Below, one piece after another: positions 35,210 to 43,981 of a DNA stretch of 64,000 nucleotides. The notes below the pieces were generated by a model, which saw nothing but the letters and a program-made list of their open reading frames with translations, made no database searches and was not told the DNA's origin. Each line of letters begins with the position of its first letter. The first letter of the stretch is position 1. This stretch comes from JBGMEA01 sp041447245 (GTDB lineage Bacteria; Bacillota; Clostridia; Eubacteriales; Anaerofustaceae): positions 186,001 through 250,000 of the forward strand of contig JBGMEA010000027.1 in NCBI GenBank assembly GCA_041447245.1, in the 5' to 3' direction. A program made the translations under genes and the position numbers.

Positions 35210-35895
35210 AAATCTTCCTCTTCTTGCGATCCGATGTTCGGAATCAATAAATAAATCTCACTGTAATCCAATTTCATGGAAGTCACATAAGCACGGTGAG
35301 CAACGTTAAACATTTCGATTTCAGGAATTCCCGCCAACTTTCCTGTGTTCAGAAGAAGAGTGATTACCAAATCTTCAATCGGCATCACAAAGTCTTTTCT
35401 GAAGTATCCCAACATAATTTCGCGGCGCGAGCCAAGATCTGCGGCAATCAGAACTTTATACTGCATTTTTGTGAAGCGGAGATTGTAATCATTGATAAAC
35501 CCCGGATAAGTATATTCGATCGCGGGTCGCATGACTTTATACAATGCTTCTTTCTCGAAGAGTTCCATGTAAAACCGCTTATTGTTCTGGTTCTTTAAAA
35601 TCACATTATAGTATATCATCGAAGCAACAAAATGCTTGTAAAAAAATTTTTCGTTCGGGTCGATTTTCCCGACCAAAAACTCATTGATCCGATCCAAATA
35701 ATCGACAATGACCTGCGTGGCAATCACATCTTTCGTTTTAAAGTAATAGGTGATGTTCCCCAGACCGATATCTAGATTTTTGGATATTCCCGTGATTGTC
35801 GTGTTTTTGTAGCCATGATAATAAAAAGACTCTCTGGCGTATCGATATATTTTATTTCTTGTAATATCACCTTTGGATGGCTTTGATTCCAGCAT
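35206..35895 (-). CDS. TetR/AcrR-family transcriptional regulator
   Basis: A 229-residue regulator. The helix-turn-helix lies at about 12-60 (KIYRYARESFYYHGYKNTTI, then ISKNLDIGLGNITYYFKTK). The C-terminal helical domain is long and unlike the common ligand-binding classes. No transporter or enzyme gene is adjacent on the same strand. The inverted repeat TATAGTAAAT-N7-ATTTACTATA in its upstream gap (36021-36047) could be its own operator. Confidence 0.88.
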   Translation of the reverse strand: MLESKPSKGDITRNKIYRYARESFYYHGYKNTTITGISKNLDIGLGNITYYFKTKDVIATQVIVDYLDRINEFLVGKIDPNEKFFYKHFVASMIYYNVILKNQNNKRFYMELFEKEALYKVMRPAIEYTYPGFINDYNLRFTKMQYKVLIAADLGSRREIMLGYFRKDFVMPIEDLVITLLLNTGKLAGIPEIEMFNVAHRAYVTSMKLDYSEIYLLIPNIGSQEEEDF

Positions 35896-36235
35896 AATCT
35901 CCTCAATTAATTTTGTTCATTGTATATATTATATCAAATATGGCTGATAATTACTCTTCTTTTATAAAAAAGCGGTTGATTCGAAGTCTGATTTCTATAG
36001 CTTGGAGCGTTCCGTTTCGGTATAGTAAATTTAATATATTTACTATACTATAAAAGTAAGTAGATAACAAGCTCTTTTTCCCCATTTCCATTCTAAGTCT
36101 GCGTGAAATAAAAATCCATTGTTTCATGGAAAATAAATCAATAAAATTAATTCATATTCGAACATTTGTCCATCTATTCACTGCGTCCTTTTCTTGGATT
36201 ATAATAGAATCATAGGAAACGAAGGATTGCTTCAA
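35896..36235. other. Intergenic region with an inverted-repeat operator candidate
   Basis: A 340-bp AT-rich gap between divergent genes. It contains the 10-bp-arm inverted repeat at 36021-36047, a TATAAT at about 36199-36204 that may serve the helicase, and GAAGGA before the helicase start. No ORF. Confidence 0.6.
36021..36047. repeat. Inverted repeat, candidate repressor operator
   Basis: TATAGTAAAT (36021-36030) and ATTTACTATA (36038-36047) are perfect arms around a 7-base spacer. AT-rich with no T tract, so an operator is more likely than a terminator. Confidence 0.55.
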
Positions 36236-38566
36236 ATGAAAACATACACCGTCTCGGTTCGAGACATCGTGGAGACCGTTCTCCTGTCTGGAGATATCGA
36301 TAACCGATACATCAAAAAAGGTCGCATGCAGGAAGGCAGCGAGATCCATCGCATGCTTCAAAAACGCTACGGCGAAGAGGATCTCTCCGAGGTCACCGTA
36401 CGCCGCAGTGTCGAAACCGACTCATACACCCTCACCGTGCAGGGGCGCATTGACGGTGTGCTTTCCTATGCGGACGATCCGATCATCGAAGAGATCAAAT
36501 CGACCGTGGCGGATTTGGAGCGGATTGAAGAACCCGATCCGATTCATCTCGCTCAGGCGAAACTCTACGCCTGTCTTTATTCCGCGGAGCACCAAGTGGA
36601 GACAATCCGCATCCGCATTACCTACTTCGGAATTGAATCGAAGCAGTCGAAACACTTCGATCAAACCGAATCAAGTGCCGATTTGGAACTGTTCTTTGCA
36701 GATATCTGCAAGAGATATCTGCTCCGGCTCGATTTCAGAGAAGGTTTAACCAACCGAAGAGATGCCTCGATTTCTGATTGCGTCTTTCCCTTTTCTTACC
36801 GCAAATATCAAAAACAAATTGTCAGGCGCATTTACAAAGCAGTGGAAGAGAAGAAAAATATCTTCATCAATGCTCCCACAGGCAGCGGAAAAACGCTCAA
36901 TGCCCTGTTTCCGGCGATCAAACTCCTTCCGACAAGCGGAAACGGCAAGCTGTTTTACTTATCCTCGAAATCCACACAAAAACAAATCGCCGAAAATACG
37001 CTCCGTTTCATGCAAGATAAGGGACTGAACATCAAAACTGTCACAATCACCGCAAAAGAAAAAGCCTGCTTTCTCGATCATCCATCCTGCAATCCGGAAG
37101 ATTGTCCTTATGCGGTGGCATATTACGACAAACTGCCCGAAGCCATACAGGAGATCCTTACGGATACTTCGATCATTACGGCGGAATTTTTACAATTTTA
37201 TGCCGCAAAGCATAAGATGTGTCCGTTTGAATTGTCTCTTGATCTGTCCAACTGGGCGGACATCATCATCTGTGACTATAATTATGTATTCGATCCGTTT
37301 GCCGCCCTGAAACGATATTTCGACGATACGGCCCCGGATGAGAATCATCTGTTTCTGATTGATGAAGCACACAATCTCATCGATCGTTCCCGGGATATGT
37401 ATTCCCTGAGCCTTGACAAACAAGCAATTTTAAATGCAAAACGATCCGTCAGCACGCACAAGAAACTGGCGAAGAGCTTGCGTGATATCAATAAATTCTT
37501 GTTGGAATATAAAAAATCCTGCGAAGGGGAGACTTGTTTCTCCATCGAAGCCTTGGATGATAAGCTGTACGGCAGCCTCTATCGTTTTCTGAATGCCGCC
37601 GACAGTTTTTTGTCCGAACATCCGAATAAGCAAACGGATGATTACCGCAATATTTTCGAGCTGTATTTTTCCGTCAGCCGATTTCTGACGTTGTACGATA
37701 ACCGCAGCGACGCGCACCATCTGTTCTACGATCCGGCGGAAGACTGTCTGAAACTGTTTTGTTCCGACGCACAGGAGTTTCTCAGAGCGCGTCTGAAAAA
37801 AGGACAATCCGGCATCTTTTTTTCCGCCACACTCACTCCGCTGTCCTATCACTGTGAGCTGTTGGGCGGAGATCGGGAAGATTATCTGCTCGATGTTCCG
37901 GGCATCTTCGATCCCTCACATTTCATGATCCTGTGTGATGTCGCAGTCAAGACATCCTACCGACAGAGAGAATCCTATTATCCGATCATTGCACAGCATA
38001 TCCATGCGATTGTGCAAAGCCGTATCTGTAACAAATTCGTTTTCTTTCCATCATACGAATTCCTGCTCAAGGTTCGGGAAGAATACGAAAAACGATATGA
38101 TGATTCACTCCTGGTGCAGAAACGATATATGAATGAATCGGAGCGGAGTGCTTTTCTCGCCGAATTCGAAGAGGCAATCGGCATCACCGCGTTCGCCGTT
38201 GCGGGAGGCGTCTTCTCGGAAGGCATCGATTTGGTGGGCGAGCGTCTCGGCGGAGTCATCGTCTGCGGAGTTTCGCTTCCCAAAGTATGCATGGAGCGGG
38301 AACTCATTCGCGCACATTTCGATGCGGAAGAGAAAAACGGATTCGATTACGCCTATCTGATTCCCGGCATGAACAAAGTTCTGCAATCCATGGGCAGAGT
38401 CATCCGCACGGAAAGCGACATCGGTTATGCCGTTCTGATGGACGAGCGGTTTTCTTTCGCTTCGTACCGCAACTGCCTGCCTCCGCATTATGATCAAATC
38501 ACAACCGTGCGCACCGAGTTGGATCTTATTGGAGAGTTAAAAAAAGAAACAGAGGAGCATGGCTGA
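36236..38566 (+). CDS. DinG/XPD-like Fe-S DNA helicase with N-terminal PD-(D/E)xK nuclease domain
   Basis: A 776-residue superfamily 2 helicase. Residues 1-175 look like a RecB-type nuclease: GSEIHRML, RIDGV (Asp73) and IEEIKST (Glu86, Lys88). The helicase core has NAPTGSGKT (213-220), four cysteines for a [4Fe-4S] cluster (278, 285, 290, 329), DEAH (376-379) and MGRVIRTESD near the C-terminus. By homology it unwinds and may cut DNA during repair. The start at 36236 is supported by GAAGGA; an upstream TTG extension is unlikely. It is probably monocistronic. Confidence 0.9.
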   Translation: MKTYTVSVRDIVETVLLSGDIDNRYIKKGRMQEGSEIHRMLQKRYGEEDLSEVTVRRSVETDSYTLTVQGRIDGVLSYADDPIIEEIKSTVADLERIEEPDPIHLAQAKLYACLYSAEHQVETIRIRITYFGIESKQSKHFDQTESSADLELFFADICKRYLLRLDFREGLTNRRDASISDCVFPFSYRKYQKQIVRRIYKAVEEKKNIFINAPTGSGKTLNALFPAIKLLPTSGNGKLFYLSSKSTQKQIAENTLRFMQDKGLNIKTVTITAKEKACFLDHPSCNPEDCPYAVAYYDKLPEAIQEILTDTSIITAEFLQFYAAKHKMCPFELSLDLSNWADIIICDYNYVFDPFAALKRYFDDTAPDENHLFLIDEAHNLIDRSRDMYSLSLDKQAILNAKRSVSTHKKLAKSLRDINKFLLEYKKSCEGETCFSIEALDDKLYGSLYRFLNAADSFLSEHPNKQTDDYRNIFELYFSVSRFLTLYDNRSDAHHLFYDPAEDCLKLFCSDAQEFLRARLKKGQSGIFFSATLTPLSYHCELLGGDREDYLLDVPGIFDPSHFMILCDVAVKTSYRQRESYYPIIAQHIHAIVQSRICNKFVFFPSYEFLLKVREEYEKRYDDSLLVQKRYMNESERSAFLAEFEEAIGITAFAVAGGVFSEGIDLVGERLGGVIVCGVSLPKVCMERELIRAHFDAEEKNGFDYAYLIPGMNKVLQSMGRVIRTESDIGYAVLMDERFSFASYRNCLPPHYDQITTVRTELDLIGELKKETEEHG

Positions 38567-38637
38567 TCTGCTTCTTTCCATCCACTTATTATAAGGCTGT
38601 TTTCATTCAATCGTGATGCTTTAAAATTTCTGTGTCA

Positions 38638-38916
38638 TTACACATTTTCAGACCCATTGAGACATGCATTCAATAAGTCACAGCCAAATTTTAATAGTAT
38701 GATCTGATTGATCGGGATCAGTACATAAACTATGATAGTTTTCACATAACTCGCGAGATAAAAAAGCCAAAGTGTGTGCTCATTCCAACCATGAGATGTC
38801 CCGACCGACGCTATGATATTACTGATCGCATAAAAGATGATAAGAATGCTTCCAAACATGAATATCTTTTTTATTATTTCTGATTTTTTGCCATTACCAA
38901 AATGAAATATTTTCAT
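38638..38916 (-). CDS. Small two-helix membrane protein
   Basis: A 92-residue protein with helices at about 18-38 and 52-75 and charged ends. It starts three bases after the truncated sigma gene stop, so it was probably the partner gene of that sigma factor. It matches no family I know. It may be a fragment of a larger membrane protein. Confidence 0.55.
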   Translation of the reverse strand: MKIFHFGNGKKSEIIKKIFMFGSILIIFYAISNIIASVGTSHGWNEHTLWLFYLASYVKTIIVYVLIPINQIILLKFGCDLLNACLNGSENV

Positions 38917-38919
38917 AAC

Positions 38920-39105
38920 CTAATCCCTTTCCATTCTATTGATTTCATACTTCCTCTTGATAAAGCTCTCCGATACAGCATCTTCAGCAAGATTATTATC
39001 ATGTAAAATGCCATTTGCAATATACAGCATCGTACAGCGATAACGGTTATATAATTGCTCTGCCTTGTTGCGGTCTTCATTATTTGCTATTGTCATAATT
39101 ATCAT
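38920..39105 (-). pseudogene. Truncated ECF sigma factor remnant
   Basis: The 61-codon frame has an intact start with AGGGGG upstream and a good sigma region 2.1-2.2 (YNRYRCTMLYIANGILHDNN, then LAEDAVSESFIK). It then breaks off into RKYEINRMERD and a stop. Region 2.3-2.4 and all of region 4, needed to bind promoters, are missing. An internal deletion or frameshift in an ECF sigma gene is the simplest explanation. Confidence 0.7.
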
Positions 39106-39282
39106 ACTTACCCCCTACACAATCCATTCCCATTTAGTGTATCATAAAAACCCTTATTTCATATGGATCGGCCGATAATGCTTATGAGAGAAATAGCAAA
39201 GACTGAATATTGTATTTCCCGATTAAAATAAGCCGCATCGCTGCGACTGTTCGGGCAATTGATCCTTAGGATACACAACGAC

Positions 39283-39774
39283 CTATCCCAACCGTGTGAT
39301 CATTTCCGCCATCTCCCTGATCGCCGTTTCATTAATGCATGGTTCGGGAATGCCCTTTTCGGCATAGCTCTTTTTCATGCTCTCCATCATCTTTCGGGAC
39401 AGTCCGCTTGCTTCTTCCGGGCAGACCAGCGCCCCGAAACGCATGGCGGCGCTCGCGTGCTTCAAAAGCTCCGCGGGAATATTTTTTTGCAGATAAGTTT
39501 CCACATCATCCGTCGAGACACAGCAAAGATACAGGTATAATTGCTTTTTCGCAAGCTCGGCAACGTGCCGTTTCAGATACCGTTTCATTTTCGATCCGAT
39601 CATCCCCGCGCGTACGGAAGCGCCGATCACAACCGTATCGTATAACGCAAGATCGGGTTTCTGCTCCGCCAGATTGATCACATCAACTTCTTCGGTTCCG
39701 ATCATTCCGCGCAGCAGTTCGGCGCATTTCTTCGATGTATTGGTTTTGGTCTTATAAATTACAGCTGTTTTCAT
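39283..39774 (-). CDS. Flavodoxin domain-containing protein
   Basis: A 163-residue protein with the flavodoxin fold. The FMN phosphate-binding loop is YKTKTNTSKKCAE near the N-terminus; VVIGASVRAGMIGSKMKRYL and LYLCCVS match the HemG-like/FldA branch. It probably carries FMN and transfers electrons. The gene is isolated, so its partner is unknown. It is read away from the M29 peptidase. Confidence 0.85.
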   Translation of the reverse strand: MKTAVIYKTKTNTSKKCAELLRGMIGTEEVDVINLAEQKPDLALYDTVVIGASVRAGMIGSKMKRYLKRHVAELAKKQLYLYLCCVSTDDVETYLQKNIPAELLKHASAAMRFGALVCPEEASGLSRKMMESMKKSYAEKGIPEPCINETAIREMAEMITRLG

Positions 39775-40029
39775 GTTCGCTTCTCCTCAACCGCATTCGC
39801 TTCCCATTCATATCGATAGCTCTAAATTACAGTATGATTGTATCATAACACAGAAAATTCCGATTTCTTTGTAATCGAAAGTAAAATTGTAGTATAATCG
39901 ATTTAGCATGAAAAAATATCCCATATCGATCTTTCCGCAGGCATTTTCCCTTTATTATATGAAGCATCGCTAAAGTTTTTCATTACAGGGAAGTCGGTAT
40001 GGATCAATAACAAATCCAACGGAGGAATC

Positions 40030-41142
40030 ATGGACGAACGAATTACAAAACTGGCACATAATCTGGTCAACAATTCCTGCAAAGTGCAAAAAGGAGAGCA
40101 TGTGCTCATCAACACCATCGGACAGGACACCATTGATCTGGCACGCGCATTGATCAAAGAAATTCATCAGGCGGGTGGTTATCCCCACATTGAATTGAAG
40201 GATACTTCCATTACCCGGGAAATGTATCTCGCGGCAAGCGAAACACAGCTCACCGAAATGAATGATTACGAACTGTACAAAATGAAAAAAATGGATGCAT
40301 TCATTGGCATCCGTTCCACGGACAATACCTATGAGTATGTCGATGTCCCGAACGAAAATGTTGAACTCACCGACAAACTGATGGATCCGGTGCTGCGTCA
40401 GCGTGTCGATCACTCCAAATGGGTCGTGCTCCGTTATCCGAACGGTTCCATGGCACAGGCAGCAAAAATGAGCAAAGAAGCGTTTGAAGATTATTATTTC
40501 AATGTCTGCAATCTCGATTATGCCAAAATGGCAGATGCTATGGAACATCTGAAAAAAATGATGGAAGCAACCGACAAAGTCACCATCAAAGGCTTGGATA
40601 CGGATCTGACCTTCTCGATCAAGGGCATTCCCGTCATTCCCTGCGCGGGTGAAATGAATATCCCGGACGGAGAAATCTACACCGCTCCCGTCAAGGATTC
40701 CATCAACGGAACACTCTCCTACAACACCCCAAATCAGTATATGGGTTTTGTGTTCGAGAAGATCAAATTCACGTTTGAAAACGGAAAAATCGTCGATGCG
40801 GTTTCGAACGACACCAAAAAAATCAATTCGATTCTGGACACAGACGAAGGCTCACGCTTCATCGGCGAGTTCGCCATCGGAGTCAACCCCTACATCACAA
40901 AACCGATGCTTGACACGCTGTTTGATGAAAAGATCACGGGCAGCTTCCACTTCACTCCTGGAGCATCCTATGAAGATGCGTTCAACGGAAACAAATCTGC
41001 CGTCCACTGGGATCTCGTCTGCATGCAGACGCCCGAATACGGCGGTGGAGAACTGTATTTCGACGGAAAGCTGATCAGAAAAGACGGACGATTTGTACTT
41101 CCCGAATTGGAATGTCTCAATCCCGAAAATCTGATCGACTGA
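40030..41142 (+). CDS. M29 family aminopeptidase (AmpS/PepS-like)
   Basis: A 370-residue metallo-aminopeptidase. Conserved M29 residues are Glu215 (IPDGEIYTAP), Glu280 (IGEFAIG), His307 and Tyr314 (FHFTPGASYE), and His326 and Asp328 (AVHWDLV), spaced as in AmpS. The enzymes are cobalt- or zinc-dependent, cytoplasmic and of broad specificity. GGAGG lies before the start and a strong terminator after the stop, so it is a single-gene unit. Confidence 0.95.
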   Translation: MDERITKLAHNLVNNSCKVQKGEHVLINTIGQDTIDLARALIKEIHQAGGYPHIELKDTSITREMYLAASETQLTEMNDYELYKMKKMDAFIGIRSTDNTYEYVDVPNENVELTDKLMDPVLRQRVDHSKWVVLRYPNGSMAQAAKMSKEAFEDYYFNVCNLDYAKMADAMEHLKKMMEATDKVTIKGLDTDLTFSIKGIPVIPCAGEMNIPDGEIYTAPVKDSINGTLSYNTPNQYMGFVFEKIKFTFENGKIVDAVSNDTKKINSILDTDEGSRFIGEFAIGVNPYITKPMLDTLFDEKITGSFHFTPGASYEDAFNGNKSAVHWDLVCMQTPEYGGGELYFDGKLIRKDGRFVLPELECLNPENLID

Positions 41143-41163
41143 TTTTTGTTGCATTGATACGAC

Positions 41164-41197
41164 AAAAGGACGAAAGCCGCAGGCTTTCGTCCTTTTT
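41164..41197. terminator. Bidirectional terminator between convergent genes
   Basis: AAAAGGACGAAAGCC (41164-41178) and GGCTTTCGTCCTTTTT (41182-41197) form a perfect stem with a three-base loop. Confidence 0.92.
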
Positions 41198-41211
41198 ATG
41201 TTTGCAATCCT

Positions 41212-42231
41212 TTACCGATAATACTCTGTGCTGAGCTTTTTCGCTTCGTCCGCGATCCATCCGTTCACTTTCTGAACGGTCGGATCTCCGAAATCAAGCG
41301 ATGACACCATTCCGCTGAAAATATATCCGCCGTCTCCGGCGAGCCTGGCAAAGGTTTCCTTCACCGTATTTCTGACCTCTTCCTCATCAACATTCGGCCA
41401 GGTGTCCGGCATGCGGTATTCGAACCCTCCGTTGATCGCCAATTTTCTTCCATATCGCTTTTTGATTGCGGGCAGATCGTTCTGCACCTGCGCAGGATCC
41501 CAGATTCCCACCCCGATATCCACCATGCTCGGCATCAAATCTTCGCACCTGCCGCAGTTGTGGTAAAAAATCGGCACATTGTCGTTTCTTGCCAGCTCCA
41601 GACATTTTTCATATCTCGGAACAAATAATTTGTCGAATATTTCCGGGGAAATAAACGGATTGAGTTTTGTCGCGGAATCATCCAGCAGATAATAACCGTC
41701 CGGTTTATAGTAATGCAGGAGATTCTTTGTGATGTACAGGGAATGTTCCAGCATATAATCCAGCAGTGCTTCCACTTCCTCTGGCTCTTCATAAAGCGCG
41801 CACAGCCCTTCGTTGAATCCCATCATCCCGACAAATTGCTGAAACAAATCGGCAAACCCGCTGATCGTAAATGCGGTCTTATCCGGATCCTGCACATATT
41901 TTGCACGATCCGCTTTCGCTGCCGCTTCCCAGTCAAATCCGGAATAGTCGGGGGCTTTGATCACATCCCGCCACTTTGTAATATCCGTCAGAATGAAATC
42001 GTTCGGCTTCGGCAGCGCAGCAAAATTCGTTTCGGCATTCGTCACATACGGCACGCCCCACGGATCTTTTCCTCCCTGCGGTCCGCGAAATCCCCCCAGT
42101 ATCAACGGATCAGCCATACTCATCAAAGGTGCATCTCCCGGAGGGCCGAAAGTCAGCACCGGAACATATTCCGGCATTTCTCCATGTGCAACCCGCAAAA
42201 AATTTTCTTTCTGAGTCAGATGAGCGCTCAT
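41212..42231 (-). CDS. Uroporphyrinogen decarboxylase-family protein (MtaA/CmuA-type methyltransferase)
   Basis: A 339-residue TIM-barrel protein of the UroD family. FYHNCGRCEDLMPSM (about 218-232) carries the HxCxxC-like zinc site of corrinoid-dependent methyltransferases. The heme-pathway UroD arginines at the N-terminus are not evident. It may move methyl groups between a corrinoid protein and a thiol or other carrier. No corrinoid protein or activator gene is adjacent. GGGAGG precedes the start; a TACCAATTTGGTA palindrome lies 70 bp upstream. Confidence 0.85.
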   Translation of the reverse strand: MSAHLTQKENFLRVAHGEMPEYVPVLTFGPPGDAPLMSMADPLILGGFRGPQGGKDPWGVPYVTNAETNFAALPKPNDFILTDITKWRDVIKAPDYSGFDWEAAAKADRAKYVQDPDKTAFTISGFADLFQQFVGMMGFNEGLCALYEEPEEVEALLDYMLEHSLYITKNLLHYYKPDGYYLLDDSATKLNPFISPEIFDKLFVPRYEKCLELARNDNVPIFYHNCGRCEDLMPSMVDIGVGIWDPAQVQNDLPAIKKRYGRKLAINGGFEYRMPDTWPNVDEEEVRNTVKETFARLAGDGGYIFSGMVSSLDFGDPTVQKVNGWIADEAKKLSTEYYR

Positions 42232-42299
42232 ATCCTACCTCCCACATCAATAAGTTGTTTCTACTCGCTTATTATCAAATTTGTCTTTATCATATCATA

Positions 42300-42312
42300 T
42301 ACCAATTTGGTA
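42300..42312. repeat. Palindromic operator candidate upstream of the UroD-family gene
   Basis: TACCAATTTGGTA is a perfect palindrome around one central base, in the promoter region of the minus-strand gene. Confidence 0.4.
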
Positions 42313-42358
42313 CGGAAGCTTTTTTATTATTTATATGTAATTTTAATAAACAAAACAA

Positions 42359-42378
42359 CCTGCATAGTTATATGCAGG
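42359..42378 (-). terminator. Terminator after thiT
   Basis: CCTGCATA and TATGCAGG pair around a four-base loop; on the minus strand TTGTTTTGTTTATT follows. Confidence 0.7.
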
Positions 42379-42414
42379 CCGCAAAAAAATTTATGATATC
42401 GAAGGGCACTCGCG

Positions 42415-43056
42415 TTATTTATTTTTGTATTCTTTTGTCAGCCGATCGATTGCACTTCTCACTGCCGGGATCAGCAGAATGATGACAGTCACCAGTCCTT
42501 CCAAACCGATATAAGATCCGTTATACGCGACCGACCAGGTAAATCCGTTATATCCCTCCGGTGCATATTGCGAGAAGAAAATCAATCCGGATAAAAAGCT
42601 CACACAGAACCGTCCGAAAATACTGACCAGATATCCCGTGATCAACCCGTTTTTTCTGCCCATGAAGAATCCGCCGAGACCCAGCATCCCAAATGCCAAA
42701 GGATAGTCCATTAAGATCTGAAGCGGATAAACCGCATACGGATTCGCAAGCAGGTCGAGAAGCCCGAATGCCATCCCGCCCATAATCCCGATCTTGGGAC
42801 CAAAGGTATACCCGATCAGAAAAACGAAAAACATTGAGAAAAATGTCGCGCTTCCTCCCTGCGGCAGCTGCACGTGCGGAAAGAAGTTATTGATGACAAA
42901 CGCCAGCGCGATGAGAATCGCCGACAAGCTGAGCGCTTTGACGTTCATCTTTTTTTCTTTCCCCCCAAAAATAAAAATGAGCACCAACAGCAGTACAATC
43001 ACTGCGACAGCAACAAGCTGTCCGCCGATACTCTCAAAAAAAGTTTGTAAATCCAT
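42415..43056 (-). CDS. thiT: Thiamine transporter substrate-binding component ThiT (ECF type)
   Basis: A 213-residue membrane protein with an extra N-terminal helix (about 10-33) before the six-helix S-component (about 38-205). The family features are LPQGGSATFFSMFFVFLIG, GGMAFGLLDLL and the aromatic, Tyr/Trp-rich outer loops near GFTWSVAYNGSYIG that cradle thiamine. It needs EcfA/A'/T, which are not in the window. A TPP riboswitch precedes it, giving independent support for the substrate. The N-terminal extra helix is longer than in Lactococcus ThiT. Confidence 0.94.
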   Translation of the reverse strand: MDLQTFFESIGGQLVAVAVIVLLLVLIFIFGGKEKKMNVKALSLSAILIALAFVINNFFPHVQLPQGGSATFFSMFFVFLIGYTFGPKIGIMGGMAFGLLDLLANPYAVYPLQILMDYPLAFGMLGLGGFFMGRKNGLITGYLVSIFGRFCVSFLSGLIFFSQYAPEGYNGFTWSVAYNGSYIGLEGLVTVIILLIPAVRSAIDRLTKEYKNK

Positions 43057-43061
43057 GAAAA

Positions 43062-43172
43062 AAACCTCCTAAATAGTTGGAGGGTAAGTAGATGGGGCAT
43101 CTGCTTCCCTACGTCGGTATTGACCGAATCAGGTTGTAAGGGTATATTCTCAGCCGTAACGGCACCCCCAGC
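43062..43172 (-). promoter_or_regulatory. TPP riboswitch controlling thiT
   Basis: The minus strand has the THI-box signatures GGGGGTGCC, GGCTGAGA, ACCCTTA, ACCTGAT and CGTAGGGAA in the right order. Downstream, CCTCC pairs with GGAGG, the thiT ribosome binding site, and seven T follow. TPP binding could thus block translation, terminate transcription, or both. Confidence 0.96.
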
Positions 43173-43197
43173 AACAATGGTTATTCAGTTGTGGCAT

Positions 43198-43226
43198 ATT
43201 ATATCGCAATTGCAGTGCCTTGTCAA
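43198..43226 (-). promoter_or_regulatory. Promoter of the TPP riboswitch/thiT unit
   Basis: Minus strand: TTGACA (43221-43226), 17-base spacer, TATAAT (43198-43203), full consensus. Confidence 0.88.
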
Positions 43227-43481
43227 GAATCAAAAACGAAGGAACTCTTTTGTTGATCTATTCGGTATGATTGCTTATAATCAAATCAATACGGATCGCA
43301 TACGTGAAAAAATAATTCAGGCACAAGATCGGATTCTCAAAAAAATCCGCATAAAAACAAAGTCGCTGCAACGCCCCATGCATAGTAAAGGGAAAAATGC
43401 TTTATTGGTGTTTCATAACAATATCATAATAAGCTGGACTTGTCTGAATATTAAATTGGAATACCCGAAAGGATCGATGGG

Positions 43482-43841
43482 ATGAGTATTCAAAGATATA
43501 AAGAAACCTCTTTTGCAATAGTGGATCAAGAAGAACCAATCCACTCGGTATCGGATGCTTTGGATGTATTGGCAAATGCGAGATACCTTATGGACTGCAC
43601 GGGATTGATGATACCGAAAGAATGCTTCAGCGCAGATTTTTTTGATTTACAATCGGGACTGGCAGGCGAAATTTTCCAGAAATTCATCAATTATCGCATG
43701 AAACTGGCCATTATCGGAGACATAACAGAATATGCGGAAAGAAGCAAGAGCTTTTCCGATCTTGTGACGGAATGCAACCGAGGTATGAATATCTGTTTCG
43801 CAAAAAATAACGAAGAAGCCCGCCCCTTTTTTGACGCATGA
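43482..43841 (+). CDS. DUF4180 domain-containing protein
   Basis: A 119-residue soluble protein. LANARYLMDCTGLMIPKECF, the FFDLQSGLAGEIFQKFINY segment and FAKNNEEARPFF match DUF4180, a small family in Bacillota often found near regulators. Function unknown. It is a single gene; the 250 bp upstream, up to the thiT promoter, shows nothing I can assign. Confidence 0.85.
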   Translation: MSIQRYKETSFAIVDQEEPIHSVSDALDVLANARYLMDCTGLMIPKECFSADFFDLQSGLAGEIFQKFINYRMKLAIIGDITEYAERSKSFSDLVTECNRGMNICFAKNNEEARPFFDA

Positions 43842-43981
43842 AATTTCAATCAAATATCGTAAGTGCTGACTGTTCTTGATTTTGCATCCGATATAACGAA
43901 ATTGTCTGCTCCGAAAGTCTCGCAACAGATGGGTGGAACTAGTATAATAGTTGATAATTTGCATTCACCGAAAAAGGAGTT

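Noticed and set aside
40030..41142. Minus-strand ORFs opposite the M29 peptidase gene
   Set aside because: The plus-strand protein is a full-length M29 enzyme with all active-site residues; opposite frames have no motif.
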